This document shows positions 32,705-41,597 of a stretch of 64,000 bases of DNA, in pieces. Within the stretch, counting starts at the first letter, position 1, and the number at the start of each line of letters is the position of its first letter. The notes below the pieces were generated by a model. The model was not told the origin of the DNA. It was given only the letters and a program-made list of their open reading frames with translations, and did not search any database. Position numbers and translations under genes: made by a program. Source of the stretch: Pseudomonas sp. CC120222-01a (lineage in GTDB: Bacteria > Pseudomonadota > Gammaproteobacteria > Pseudomonadales > Pseudomonadaceae); NCBI RefSeq assembly GCF_003097235.1, contig NZ_QEQQ01000003.1:124001-188000 (forward strand), read 5' to 3'.

Positions 32705-34039
32705 ATGTTGCCAGCAGAAACCCAGCGCACCCTCGACCAGTACGGCATCAAGTATGTGCTGGCGCAGTTCGTCGATATCCACGGTTCGGCGAAGACCAAG
32801 TCGGTGCCAGTATCGGGCCTCAAGATGGTGGCTGAAGAGGGCGCCGGCTTTGCCGGGTTCGCTATCTGCGGCATGGGCATGGAGCCCCATGGCCCGGATT
32901 TCATGGCCCGTGGCGACCTCTCCACGCTGATCCCGGTGCCTTGGCAGCCGGGCTATGGGCGGGTGGTGTGCGTGGGCCATGTCAACGGCCAGCCGTGGCC
33001 CTACGACAGCCGTTACGTCTTGCAGCAGCAGGTGCAGCGCCTGGCCGACAAGGGCTGGACCCTGAACACTGGCCTTGAGCCCGAGTTCAGCCTGTTCCGT
33101 CGTGACGAAGGCGGCAAGCTGCAGTTGGTGGATGCCTCCGACAACCTCGACAAGCCGTGCTACGACTACAAGGGCCTGTCGCGCTCGCGGCTGTTCCTCG
33201 AGCGCCTCACCGAGGCTCTGCAACCGGTCGGTTTCGACATCTACCAGATCGACCACGAAGACGCCAACGGCCAGTTCGAGATCAACTACACCTACAGCGA
33301 CGCCATGGAGTCGGCCGACCGCTTCACCTTCTTCCGCATGGCCGCCGGCGAGATTGCCAACGACCTGGGCATGATCTGCTCGTTCATGCCCAAGCCCGAC
33401 CCCAAGCGCGCCGGCAATGGCATGCATTTCCACCTGTCGCTGGCCAGCAGCAGCAACAAGAACCTGTTCCACGACCCGTCCGACAGCAGCGGCATGGGCC
33501 TGTCGAAACTGGCCTACCACTTCGCCGCCGGCCTGCTGGCCCACGGCCCGGCGCTGTGTGCCTTCGCCGCCCCCACGGTCAACTCCTACAAGCGCCTGGT
33601 GGTCGGCCGCTCGCTGTCCGGTGCCACCTGGGCCCCGGCCTTCGTCGCCTACGGCGCCAACAACCGTTCGGCGATGGTGCGCATCCCCTATGGGCGCCTG
33701 GAGTTCCGCCTGCCGGACGCCGGCTGCAACCCGTACCTGGTCACCGCCGCGATCATCGCCGCCGGCCTCGATGGCATCGACCGCCAGCTGGAGCCGGGCG
33801 AGATGTGCAACGAGAACCTCTACAACCTGAGCCTGGAAGAGATCGCCGCACGCGGCATCAAGACCTTGCCGCAGTCGCTCAAGGAAGCGGCCGACGCCCT
33901 GGAAGCCGACCCGCTGTTCCGCGAGGTGCTCGGCGCCGAGATCGTCGACGAGTTCATCAAGCTCAAGCGCATGGAGTGGGTGGAGTACTGCCGCCACGTC
34001 TCCGACTGGGAAATCCAGCGCTACACCGAATTCTTCTGA
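32705..34039 (+). CDS. glnT: type III glutamine synthetase / gamma-glutamylmethylamide synthetase-like
   Basis: A 444-residue glutamine-synthetase family protein. The N-terminal beta-grasp (about 15-100) includes [13 protein letters not shown]. The catalytic domain has the metal- and ATP-binding blocks EPEFSLF (about 125-131), [19 protein letters not shown] (about 238-246; ATP/His loop) and [25 protein letters not shown] (about 321-345; Arg and Glu). It joins glutamate and ammonia or an amine using ATP. The length and neighbours match the GlnT/GMAS group, whose members can make gamma-glutamylmethylamide. GGAG precedes the ATG. It is first of a five-gene operon with sigma-54 promoter, so it is nitrogen-regulated. 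Confidence 0.87.
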   Translation: MLPAETQRTLDQYGIKYVLAQFVDIHGSAKTKSVPVSGLKMVAEEGAGFAGFAICGMGMEPHGPDFMARGDLSTLIPVPWQPGYGRVVCVGHVNGQPWPYDSRYVLQQQVQRLADKGWTLNTGLEPEFSLFRRDEGGKLQLVDASDNLDKPCYDYKGLSRSRLFLERLTEALQPVGFDIYQIDHEDANGQFEINYTYSDAMESADRFTFFRMAAGEIANDLGMICSFMPKPDPKRAGNGMHFHLSLASSSNKNLFHDPSDSSGMGLSKLAYHFAAGLLAHGPALCAFAAPTVNSYKRLVVGRSLSGATWAPAFVAYGANNRSAMVRIPYGRLEFRLPDAGCNPYLVTAAIIAAGLDGIDRQLEPGEMCNENLYNLSLEEIAARGIKTLPQSLKEAADALEADPLFREVLGAEIVDEFIKLKRMEWVEYCRHVSDWEIQRYTEFF

Positions 34040-34105
34040 CCGCCAACCCTATCCCTGGGTAGCGGCGACAGCAGCGGCTACCCACTGCCTAGAAGGAGTA
34101 TCACC

Positions 34106-35011
34106 ATGTGTGGAATCGTAGGTCTGTACCTGAAAAAGCCAGAGCTGGAAGCCCAGCTCGGCAAGCTCTTCGAACCCATGCTCGAAGCCATGACCGACCG
34201 TGGCCCGGACAGTGCCGGCTTCGCCATCTACGGTGACGAAGTGGCCGATGGCTGGGTCAAGCTGACCCTTCAGGCGACGGACATCAACTACCCCTGGGCG
34301 GCCCTGATGGGCCAGTTGGAAGGGCGCCTGGGCTGCTCGCTGGACTGGTTCCAGAACGCCAGCGCCGCCGTGCTCAAGGTGCACACCGATGAAGCCGCCG
34401 CCCGCACCGCGCTGGCCGAACTGGCCCCCGACGTGCGCATCATGAGCGCCGGGCAGAGCATCGAGATCCTCAAGGGCATGGGCCTGCCGGCAGAAATCTC
34501 CAGCCGCTTCGGCCTGGCCAGCATGAAGGGCAGCCACATCATCGGCCATACCCGCATGGCCACCGAAAGCGCCGTGACCATGGAAGGCAGCCACCCGTTC
34601 TCCACCGGCGCCGACCTGTGCCTGGTGCACAACGGCTCGCTGTCCAACCACTTCCGCCTGCGCCAGGAGCTCAAGCGCGAAGGCATCAGCTTCGAGACCG
34701 ACAACGACACCGAGGTGGCGGCCGGCTACCTGACCTGGCGCCTGCAACAGGGCGACACCCTGGCCCAGGCCCTGGATGGTGCGCTGGAAGATCTGGACGG
34801 TTTCTTCACGTTTGCCATCGGCACCCGCAACGGCTTTGCCGTGATCCGCGACCCGATCGCCTGCAAACCAGCGGTACTGGCCGAGACCGAGGACTACGTG
34901 GCCATGGCCTCCGAGTACCAGGCCCTGGCCAGCCTGCCGGGCATCGAGCACGCCAAGGTCTGGGAGCCGGCGCCGGCCACCCTGTACGTCTGGGAACGCG
35001 AAAGCGCCTGA
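34106..35011 (+). CDS. glxB: class II glutamine amidotransferase subunit (GlxB/MgsA-like)
   Basis: A 301-residue N-terminal-nucleophile amidotransferase. It begins MCGIVGLYL, with the nucleophile Cys at residue 2 (exposed after Met removal), and has RGPDSAGFAIYG (about 31-42), GHTRMATESAV (about 150-160), HNGSLSNH (about 175-182) and DNDTEV (about 198-203), the glutamine-binding blocks. It corresponds to the amidotransferase domain of glutamate synthase. With GlxC and GlxD it forms a split glutamate-synthase-like enzyme, called N-methylglutamate synthase in methylotrophs. GGAG lies before the ATG, 66 bp after glnT. Confidence 0.85.
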   Translation: MCGIVGLYLKKPELEAQLGKLFEPMLEAMTDRGPDSAGFAIYGDEVADGWVKLTLQATDINYPWAALMGQLEGRLGCSLDWFQNASAAVLKVHTDEAAARTALAELAPDVRIMSAGQSIEILKGMGLPAEISSRFGLASMKGSHIIGHTRMATESAVTMEGSHPFSTGADLCLVHNGSLSNHFRLRQELKREGISFETDNDTEVAAGYLTWRLQQGDTLAQALDGALEDLDGFFTFAIGTRNGFAVIRDPIACKPAVLAETEDYVAMASEYQALASLPGIEHAKVWEPAPATLYVWERESA

Positions 35012-35037
35012 CCCTCACCGAATCACTGGAGACATTC

Positions 35038-35712
35038 ATGAAGACGATCGACCTTTCCAGCGCCTCGGTGCGCATGCTCAACCAGTCCCTGCATGGCGAC
35101 GTGCAAGACCACGAATGGCGGGTGACCCACCCCGACGGCAAGCACAACCTGGCCGTGGGCATCAACGCCGCCGTGTCGGTGGATATCGAAGGCCACGCCG
35201 GCTACTACTGCGCCGGCATGAACCAGCAGGCCAGCGTCACCGTGCACGGCAACGTCGGTGTGGGCGTGGCCGAGAACATGATGTCTGGCTCGGTGCGGGT
35301 CAAGGGCAGCGCCTCCCAGGCCGCCGGTGCCACCGCCCATGGCGGGCTGCTGGTGATCGAGGGTGATGCCGGCGCACGTTGCGGCATCTCGATGAAGGGC
35401 GTGGACATCGTGGTCGGCGGCAGCATCGGCCACATGAGCTGCTTCATGGGCCAGGCCGGGCGCCTGGTGGTGTGTGGCGATGCCGGTGATGCGCTGGGCG
35501 ATTCGCTGTACGAGGTGCGCATCTACGTCAAGGGTTCGGTGCAGTCGCTGGGCTCGGACTGCATCGAGAAAGAGATGCGCGCCGAGCACCTGCAAGAGCT
35601 GCAGGAACTGCTGAACAAGGCCGGCCTTGCGCACAAGGCCGCCGATTTCAAACGCTACGGCTCGGCTCGCCAGCTGTACAACTTCAAAGTCGACAACGCC
35701 AGCGCGTACTGA
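35038..35712 (+). CDS. glxC: GXGXG-domain subunit (GlxC/MgsB-like)
   Basis: A 224-residue protein built on the glutamate-synthase alpha-subunit C-terminal (GXGXG) beta-helix. Regular Gly repeats appear from about residue 55: GHAGYYCAG, GNVGVGVAENMMSG, GDAGARCGISMKG, GSIGHMSCFMGQAG, GDAGDALGDSLYEV. This domain joins the amidotransferase and synthase parts in glutamate synthase. The ATG at 35038 has GGAG 9 bases upstream and lies 26 bp after glxB. It is the second subunit of the split complex with GlxB and GlxD. Confidence 0.83.
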   Translation: MKTIDLSSASVRMLNQSLHGDVQDHEWRVTHPDGKHNLAVGINAAVSVDIEGHAGYYCAGMNQQASVTVHGNVGVGVAENMMSGSVRVKGSASQAAGATAHGGLLVIEGDAGARCGISMKGVDIVVGGSIGHMSCFMGQAGRLVVCGDAGDALGDSLYEVRIYVKGSVQSLGSDCIEKEMRAEHLQELQELLNKAGLAHKAADFKRYGSARQLYNFKVDNASAY

Positions 35713-35727
35713 TCCAGGAGCATTCCC

Positions 35728-37053
35728 ATGAGCGAACAATTCCCCCCGGTACTGCGTGAGTCGGCCACCTTCGATCGCCTGACCATCCAGGAAATCCAGC
35801 GCGCCGCCGAAACCGGCATCTACGACATCCGTGGCGGCGGCACCAAGCGCCGCGTGCCGCACTTCGACGACCTGCTGCTGCTCGGCGCCAGTGTGTCGCG
35901 CTACCCGCTGGAAGGCTACCGCGAAAAATGCGGCACCGACGTGGTGCTGGGCAACCGCTTCGCCAAGAAGCCGATCCACCTGAAGATCCCGGTGACCATC
36001 GCCGGCATGAGCTTCGGCGCGCTGTCGGCCAACGCCAAGGAGGCCCTGGGCCGTGGCGCGACCATTGCCGGCACCAGCACCACCACCGGCGACGGCGGCA
36101 TGACCCCGGAAGAGCGTGGCCAGTCGCAGCATCTGGTGTACCAGTACCTGCCATCGCGCTATGGCATGAACCCCGATGACCTGCGCAAGGCCGATGCCAT
36201 CGAGATCGTCCTCGGCCAAGGTGCCAAGCCGGGCGGCGGTGGCATGCTGCTGGGCATGAAGGTCACCGAGCGCGTCGCCGGCATGCGCACCTTGCCGATT
36301 GGCGTCGACCAGCGCAGCGCCTGCCGCCACCCGGACTGGACCGGCCCGGACGACCTGGCGATCAAGATTGCCGAGATCCGCGAGATCACCGACTGGGAGA
36401 AGCCGATCTACGTGAAGATCGGCGCCAGTCGCCCGTACTACGACGTCAAGCTGGCGGTGAAGGCCGGTGCCGATGTGATCGTGCTCGACGGCATGCAGGG
36501 CGGCACGGCGGCCACCCAGGAAGTGTTCATCGAACACGTCGGCATCCCGATTCTGCCGGCCATTCCACAGGCGGTGCAGGCGCTGCAGGAGATGGGCATG
36601 CACCGCAAGGTGCAGCTGATTGTCTCCGGTGGCATCCGCAACGGTGCCGACGTGGCCAAGGCCATGGCCCTGGGTGCCGACGCGGTGGCCATCGGCACGG
36701 CGGCGCTGATCGCCCTGGGCGACAACCACCCACGGCTGGACGGTGAGCTGAAGAAGATCGGCTCGGCTGCCGGTTTCTACGACGACTGGCAGAACGGCCG
36801 CGACCCGGCCGGCATCACCACCCAGGACCCGGAGCTGGCCAAGCGCCTGAACCCGGAAGAGGCCGGCCGGCGTCTGGCCAACTACCTGCGGGTGCTGGTG
36901 CTGGAGGCACAGACCATGGCCCGCGCCTGCGGCAAGTCACACCTGCACAACCTCGACCCTGAGGACCTGGTGGCGTTGACCGTCGAAGCTGCGGCGATGG
37001 CGCGGGTGCCTTTGGCGGGGACCGCGTGGGTGCCGGGCCAGGCGCAGTATTGA
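35728..37053 (+). CDS. glxD: FMN-binding glutamate synthase subunit (GlxD/MgsC-like)
   Basis: A 441-residue protein homologous to the FMN- and Fe-S-binding synthase domain of glutamate synthase. Visible: KIPVTIAGMSFGALS (about 87-101), GTSTTTGDGGM (about 114-124), LGQGAKPGGGGMLLG (about 164-178), IYVKIGASRPYYDVKLAVKAGADVIVLDGMQGGT (about 227-260; TIM-barrel strands), and VSGGIRNGADVAKAMALGADAVAIGTAAL (about 300-330; FMN phosphate binding). It moves ammonia from GlxB onto a 2-oxo acid. GGAG upstream and 15 bp from glxC confirm the operon. Confidence 0.86.
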   Translation: MSEQFPPVLRESATFDRLTIQEIQRAAETGIYDIRGGGTKRRVPHFDDLLLLGASVSRYPLEGYREKCGTDVVLGNRFAKKPIHLKIPVTIAGMSFGALSANAKEALGRGATIAGTSTTTGDGGMTPEERGQSQHLVYQYLPSRYGMNPDDLRKADAIEIVLGQGAKPGGGGMLLGMKVTERVAGMRTLPIGVDQRSACRHPDWTGPDDLAIKIAEIREITDWEKPIYVKIGASRPYYDVKLAVKAGADVIVLDGMQGGTAATQEVFIEHVGIPILPAIPQAVQALQEMGMHRKVQLIVSGGIRNGADVAKAMALGADAVAIGTAALIALGDNHPRLDGELKKIGSAAGFYDDWQNGRDPAGITTQDPELAKRLNPEEAGRRLANYLRVLVLEAQTMARACGKSHLHNLDPEDLVALTVEAAAMARVPLAGTAWVPGQAQY

Positions 37054-37063
37054 GTTAACCATC

Positions 37064-37168
37064 GGGGGCCGCTTTGCGGCCCTTTCGCGACACAAGGCCG
37101 CTCCTACAAGGGACCGCGATCTCCTGTAGGAGCGGCCTTGTGTCGCGAAAGGGCTGCAAAGCAGCCCC
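37064..37168. repeat. inverted REP pair 3
   Basis: GGGGCCGCTTTGCGGCCC then GACACAAGGCCGCTCCTAC, repeated inverted, between glxD and amt. It may terminate part of the transcription or stabilise the upstream mRNA. Confidence 0.85.
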
Positions 37169-37200
37169 AGGGCCCCCCACATTCACACAGGAGTGACTCC

Positions 37201-38505
37201 ATGAAGCATCTCACCCTCGCTGTAATGCTGTTAGCCCTGACTTCCCGGGCCCACGCCGCCGAACCCACCCTGGACACCGGCAACACCGCCTGGATGATCT
37301 GCGCGGCAATGTTCGTGCTGATGATGTGCATCCCGGGCCTGGCGCTGTTCTATGGCGGCATGGTGCGGGCGAAGAACTTCCTTTCGGTGTTCACCCAGCT
37401 GTTCGCCGTGGCCGGGGTGATCGGCATCCTCTGGGTGCTGTTCGGCTACAGCCTGGTGGTCGACACCAGCGGCATGGTCGAAGGGCAGCTGACCGTCAAC
37501 AGCTTCATCGGCGGCCTGGACAAGGCGCTGATGTTGAACATTGGCCACGACAGCCTGGTAGGCAGCATCCCGGAGGGCGTGTTCGCAGTGTTTCAGCTGA
37601 CCTTCGCCATCATCACTCCGGCACTGATTGCCGGTGGTTTTGCCGAGCGCATGAAGTTCAGCGCCTCGTTGCTGTTCATGGCGGCCTGGTTCGTCCTGGT
37701 GTATGCGCCCATCGCCCATATGGTCTGGGGCGGGCCGGGGGCGCTGATGGTCAACTGGGGTGTGCTGGACTTTGCCGGTGGCACCGCCGTGCATATCAAC
37801 TCCGGTGTGGCAGCGCTGGCGGCGGCGTTGATGCTGGGCAAGCGCAAGGGCTACCCGCAGACGGCCATGCCGCCGCACAACCTCGGCTTCACCCTGGTGG
37901 GCGCGGGGTTGTTGTGGGTCGGTTGGTTCGGTTTCAACGTCGGTTCCGGGCTTGCGGCCAACGAAGGAGCAGGGGTGGTGATGCTGGCGACCATGGTCGC
38001 GGCCTGTGCCGGGATTGTCGGCTGGTTGCTGACCGAGAAGGTCATGCATGGTCGGCCTACCGCGTTGGGCGCGGCTTCAGGTGCTTTGGCCGGGCTGGTG
38101 GGGATCACGCCGGCCTGTGCCTTCGTCGGGCCGTTGGGCGCGGTGGTGATCGGCTTGCTGACCGGGGCAATCTGCTTCTTTGCCGTGACCCGGCTCAAGC
38201 AGGCGCTGGGGTACGACGACAGTCTCGATGTATTCGGGCTGCATGGTGTAGGCGGCATGATCGGGGCCGTGTTGACCGGCGTGTTTGCCGCGCCGTCGTT
38301 GGGCGGTTATGTGGAGGGGGCTTCGCCGATCGGGCAGGCCCTGGTGCAGCTCAAGGGCGTGGCGTTTACCTTTGTTTATTGCTTCGTGGTGAGCTGGGCG
38401 ATTCTCGGGGCCATCAAGCTGACCGTGGGGCTGCGGGCCAGCCGGGAAGAGGAAGAGCAGGGGCTGGACCTGGCGGAGCACAACGAGCGTGCCTACAACC
38501 TCTGA
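37201..38505 (+). CDS. amt: Amt-family ammonium transporter
   Basis: A 434-residue inner-membrane channel. It has an N-terminal signal peptide (MKHLTLAVMLLALTSRAHA), then eleven membrane helices with Amt hallmarks: MIPGLALFYGGMVRAKN-type block at about 42-58, PIAHMVWGG and NWGVLDFAGGTAVHINSG (about 175-202), PHNLGFTLVGAGLLWVGWFGFNVGS (about 221-245, pore His and Phe), and VFGLHGVGGMIGAVLTGVFA (about 344-363, second pore His). It takes up ammonium when nitrogen is scarce. GGAG before the ATG. It follows the glnT-glx genes on the same strand after a REP pair; a joint nitrogen response is likely. Confidence 0.9.
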   Translation: MKHLTLAVMLLALTSRAHAAEPTLDTGNTAWMICAAMFVLMMCIPGLALFYGGMVRAKNFLSVFTQLFAVAGVIGILWVLFGYSLVVDTSGMVEGQLTVNSFIGGLDKALMLNIGHDSLVGSIPEGVFAVFQLTFAIITPALIAGGFAERMKFSASLLFMAAWFVLVYAPIAHMVWGGPGALMVNWGVLDFAGGTAVHINSGVAALAAALMLGKRKGYPQTAMPPHNLGFTLVGAGLLWVGWFGFNVGSGLAANEGAGVVMLATMVAACAGIVGWLLTEKVMHGRPTALGAASGALAGLVGITPACAFVGPLGAVVIGLLTGAICFFAVTRLKQALGYDDSLDVFGLHGVGGMIGAVLTGVFAAPSLGGYVEGASPIGQALVQLKGVAFTFVYCFVVSWAILGAIKLTVGLRASREEEEQGLDLAEHNERAYNL

Positions 38506-38520
38506 TGGATGGGTTGCTTG

Positions 38521-38604
38521 TACTGGTCTCTTCGCGGGCACGCCCGCTCCCACAGGGGATTGCGTATCCCTTTGGGAGCGGGCGTGCCCGCGAAGAGGCC
38601 AGTA
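38521..38604. repeat. inverted REP pair 4
   Basis: TACTGGTCTCTTCGCGGGCA and its inverse copy (GGGCGTGCCCGCGAAGAGGC, then CCAGTA) between convergent amt and the NCS1 permease gene. Confidence 0.85.
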
Positions 38605-38613
38605 CAGGTTTGA

Positions 38614-40026
38614 TCAGTGCCCCATGGCCAGCTTGGCACTGGTCTGGCGACGGCGGTAGGCGCTGTCACGGCTGGCCAGCCACCAGTACAGCGGCGAGGT
38701 CACTGCCAGGCCTACCAGCCACGACAGGTCAGCCCCGTTGATGTGCTCGGAGATCGGCCCGACGTACAGCGGCGTGTTCATGAACGGGATCTGCACCACG
38801 ATGCCCACCGCATAGGCAATCAGCGCCTGCGGGTTGTAACGGCCGTAGATGCCGCCATCGACCTGGAAGATCGACTGGATGTCGTAGTCGCCCTTGTGGA
38901 TCGCGTAGAAGTCGATCAGGTTGATCGCCGTCCACGGCACCAGCACTACCAGCAGCACCAGTACCATGTCGACGAAGTGGCCGATGAAGTCTGCCGAGGC
39001 GAACACCGCCACCACGCAGCAGGCCGACAGCACGATCAGCGACAGCACCGCGCGGCTCTTGGCGGTCGGGATCCAGCGGTAGGCGAAGGTCTGCACCAGG
39101 GTGATGATCGACAGCACCGCGCCATACAGGTTGAGGGCGTTGTGGCTGATCACGCTGAGCAGGAACAGCACCAGCATGACCGGGCCGAGGGTGCCGGTGG
39201 CCAGCTTGACCGCGTCCATGGTGTCCATGCCGGCCGGGATCGCCAGCACTGCCACGGCGCCGAAGACGAACGACAGGCTCGAACCCAGGGCCGAGCCCAG
39301 GTAGGTGGTCCAGAAGGTCGAGCTGACCTTTACGTCGGCTGGCAGGTAGCGCGAGTAGTCCGACACATACGGGGCGAAGGCGATCTGCCAGAGCGCTGCC
39401 AGCGACACGGTGGCCAGCCAGCCGGCCAGGTTGAAGCCGCCGCGGGTGAGGAAGTCGTCACTTTGCACATGGCTGAAGATGTAGCCGAAGCCGACCACGA
39501 TGCCGATGCCCAGCACCCAGGTGCCGATGCGGTTGAGCACGTGGATGAAGCGGTAGCCGATGATGCCGATGATGCCTGAACCCAGTGCACCGATGACGAT
39601 GCCCACCGGCACCGGTACGGCCTCGACCACACCATGCAGCGACTTGCCGGCCAGCACGATGTTGGAGGCGAAGAAGCCGATGTACATCACCCCGGCGATC
39701 ACCACCACCAGCAAGGCACCGAGGGTGCCGAACTGGGCGCGGCTCTGGATCATCTGCGGGATGCCCATCTGCGGGCCCTGGGCCGAGTGCAGCGCCATCA
39801 GCACGCCGCCGACCAGGTGGCCAACGAGGATGGCGACGATGCCCCATATCAGGTTCAGGTGAAACAGCTGCACGCCCAGCGCGCCGGTGACGATGGGCAG
39901 CGGCGCGATATTGCCGCCGAACCACAGCGTGAACAGATCCCTCACCTTTCCATGGCGGTCTTCCGGCGGCACGTAGCCGATCGTGTGTTTTTCTATCAGG
40001 GGTGCCGAATTGGCTGCACTGGTCAT
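38614..40026 (-). CDS. NCS1-family nucleobase permease (sigma-54 type promoter)
   Basis: A 470-residue, 12-helix permease of the NCS1 family (cytosine/purine/hydantoin transporters). It has FTLWFGGNIAPLPIVTGALG in helix 1, NLIWGIVAILVGHLVGGVLMALHSAQGPQMGIPQMIQSRAQFG in helices 2-3, YSRYLPADVK and SVISHNALNLYGAVLSI. ATG at 40026 with GGAG eight bases upstream. A strong sigma-54 promoter lies 175 bp upstream, implying nitrogen-limitation control, with the nucleobase serving as nitrogen source. It is a paralogue of the permease at 51562. Confidence 0.85.
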   Translation of the reverse strand: MTSAANSAPLIEKHTIGYVPPEDRHGKVRDLFTLWFGGNIAPLPIVTGALGVQLFHLNLIWGIVAILVGHLVGGVLMALHSAQGPQMGIPQMIQSRAQFGTLGALLVVVIAGVMYIGFFASNIVLAGKSLHGVVEAVPVPVGIVIGALGSGIIGIIGYRFIHVLNRIGTWVLGIGIVVGFGYIFSHVQSDDFLTRGGFNLAGWLATVSLAALWQIAFAPYVSDYSRYLPADVKVSSTFWTTYLGSALGSSLSFVFGAVAVLAIPAGMDTMDAVKLATGTLGPVMLVLFLLSVISHNALNLYGAVLSIITLVQTFAYRWIPTAKSRAVLSLIVLSACCVVAVFASADFIGHFVDMVLVLLVVLVPWTAINLIDFYAIHKGDYDIQSIFQVDGGIYGRYNPQALIAYAVGIVVQIPFMNTPLYVGPISEHINGADLSWLVGLAVTSPLYWWLASRDSAYRRRQTSAKLAMGH

Positions 40027-40201
40027 GACTGACTCCAAGGCAAGGTGGGGCATCGGGTGCTGCCCGGGTGCGTGCCGGCGAAGGGCGACGCGTTCTTGTT
40101 GGAGCGATGATGCGGGGCGCGGGGATAACGAGAAATTAGTAAATATGTGCCCATAAACCTTAAAAAACCTAAGGCTGACAAAAGGTTAAGCGGTGGACGG
40201 T

Positions 40202-40218
40202 AGCAAGGAGGGTGCCAG
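40202..40218 (-). promoter_or_regulatory. sigma-54 promoter of the NCS1 permease
   Basis: On the minus strand CTGGCACC-CTCC-TTGCT, with GG and GC ten bases apart, matches the -24/-12 consensus almost perfectly. It lies 176 bp before the start codon. Confidence 0.75.
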
Positions 40219-40322
40219 CTGGCTGGAGGGCTTGGGGTAGAGGGGGTTGCTGTGGCCTGGGCTTGGTGCGATAGGACTGTGGTGGTGCACAGTGCGCCTT
40301 GATGGGGCAGATGGAGAGGTTG

Positions 40323-40370
40323 CCTGTGTCGGCCTCTTCGCGGGTAAACCCGCGAAGAGGCCGGCACAGG
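40323..40370. repeat. REP hairpin 5
   Basis: One long hairpin: GGCCTCTTCGCGGG, loop TAAA, CCCGCGAAGAGGCC, with CCTGTG/CACAGG ends. It follows the Lrp gene and may terminate it. Confidence 0.85.
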
Positions 40371-40377
40371 AAAAAAT

Positions 40378-40830
40378 CTACATCGGCAACAACCGATCCT
40401 GAATCACTTCTTTCATCACCAGGGTCGAACTCAGGCGCTTCACATTGGGAATGCTGGTCAGCTGCTCGTCATACAGTTTCTGGAACGCCGGCAAGTCCTT
40501 GGCCACCACATGCAGCAGGTAATCCGGATCCCCGAACAGCCGTTGCGCCTCGACAATCTGCGGGATCTCGGCCAGAGCCGCTTCGAAGTCCGCCACAGGC
40601 TGTCGGGTCACTTCGCGCAGGGTGACGAACACCAGCGCGGCAAAGTTCAGCCCCAGGGCGCTCGGCGCCAGGCGGGCGTGGTAGCCCAGAATCGCCCCGG
40701 ACTCTTCCAGTGCCTTCAGGCGCCGATGGCAGGGGGACAGGCTGAGCCCCACGCGGTCGGCCAGTTCAGTAACCGACAGCCGACCATCTTTTTGCAACTC
40801 GGCAAGGATTTTTCGATCAGTTCTGTCCAT
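40378..40830 (-). CDS. Lrp/AsnC-family regulator
   Basis: A 150-residue regulator. The N-terminal helix-turn-helix reads DRTDRKILAELQKDGRLSVTELADRVGLSLSPCHRRLKALEESGAI (1-48) and the C-terminal RAM domain (about 65-145) includes FVTLREVTRQPVADFEAALAEIP, GDPDYLLHVVAKD and STLVMKEVIQDR. ATG at 40830; a much longer upstream frame is not real. It is divergent from a LysE exporter gene, so it probably controls amino-acid export, as Lrp-like proteins often do for their neighbour. Confidence 0.88.
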   Translation of the reverse strand: MDRTDRKILAELQKDGRLSVTELADRVGLSLSPCHRRLKALEESGAILGYHARLAPSALGLNFAALVFVTLREVTRQPVADFEAALAEIPQIVEAQRLFGDPDYLLHVVAKDLPAFQKLYDEQLTSIPNVKRLSSTLVMKEVIQDRLLPM

Positions 40831-40941
40831 GGGGAAGAATCTTCCAGTAAGTGAGTGCTGGGAGGGAATATACGAAAGAAAATCCCCGGGCGGAATCCGT
40901 AATCTTTCCTCATCCCAAGGCAGTAGATAAGGAAGATTCAA

Positions 40942-41556
40942 GTGGCTATCAGTGTGCTGACGGCGTTCTGGGCTGTGTCGATGCTGTTCGTGATGACCCC
41001 CGGAGCAGACTGGGCCTATGCCATCTCGGCGGGCATGCGCGGGCGTTGGGTAATGCCCGCAGTGGCGGGGATGTTGTCGGGGCATTTCCTTGCCACCCTG
41101 GTGGTGGCGGCCGGGGTCGGGAGCCTGCTCGCGGGCCACCCGTTGGCGCTGACCTTGCTGACCCTGGCAGGGTGCAGCTACCTGCTGTGGCTCGGCGGTA
41201 ACCTGTTGCTGAGCCCGGCGTTGCCTTCGGCCGGGCAGGGCGGGGCTGGGGAGTCGGGCTCGCGCTGGGCATTGAAAGGCTTTTGCGTGAGTGGGCTGAA
41301 CCCCAAGGTATTCCTGCTGTTCCTGGCCCTGCTGCCACAATTCACTGACCCCCAGTCTAGCTGGCCCGTGCCGTTGCAGATCTTGCTGCTGGGGCTGGTG
41401 CACCTGTGCAGCTCGCTGGTGATCTATTCGCTGGTCGGCTTTGGCGCCAAGGCTGTGCTGAGCACCCGGCCAGGGGCGGCAAAGCTCGTCGGACGGGTGT
41501 CGGGGGTGGCGATGATTACGGTGGCCCTGGGTTTGATAGCCGGGCAGATCCACTGA
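40942..41556 (+). CDS. LysE/RhtB-family amino-acid exporter
   Basis: A 204-residue protein with five or six membrane helices: AFWAVSMLFVMTPGADWAYAISAGMRG at the N-terminus (the MTPGAD/P-G-P region typical of LysE/RhtB), GMLSGHFLATLVVAAGVGSLL, CSYLLWLGGNLLL, GLNPKVFLLFLALLPQFT and a C-terminal pair. It exports amino acids. Start GTG at 40942, with AAGGAAG upstream. It is divergent from an Lrp-type regulator (112 bp between), the usual pairing. Confidence 0.87.
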   Translation: MAISVLTAFWAVSMLFVMTPGADWAYAISAGMRGRWVMPAVAGMLSGHFLATLVVAAGVGSLLAGHPLALTLLTLAGCSYLLWLGGNLLLSPALPSAGQGGAGESGSRWALKGFCVSGLNPKVFLLFLALLPQFTDPQSSWPVPLQILLLGLVHLCSSLVIYSLVGFGAKAVLSTRPGAAKLVGRVSGVAMITVALGLIAGQIH

Positions 41557-41597
41557 TTTCAGCGATTACCTTCGACGCAGATGTGGCGGTTATCGCT

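Noticed and set aside
32684..33997. Long minus-strand frame opposite glnT
   Set aside because: Shadow of a conserved glutamine synthetase gene; no family resemblance.
35023..36729. 568-codon minus-strand frame across glxC and glxD
   Set aside because: Composition typical of antisense of high-GC genes; glxC and glxD are clear on the plus strand.
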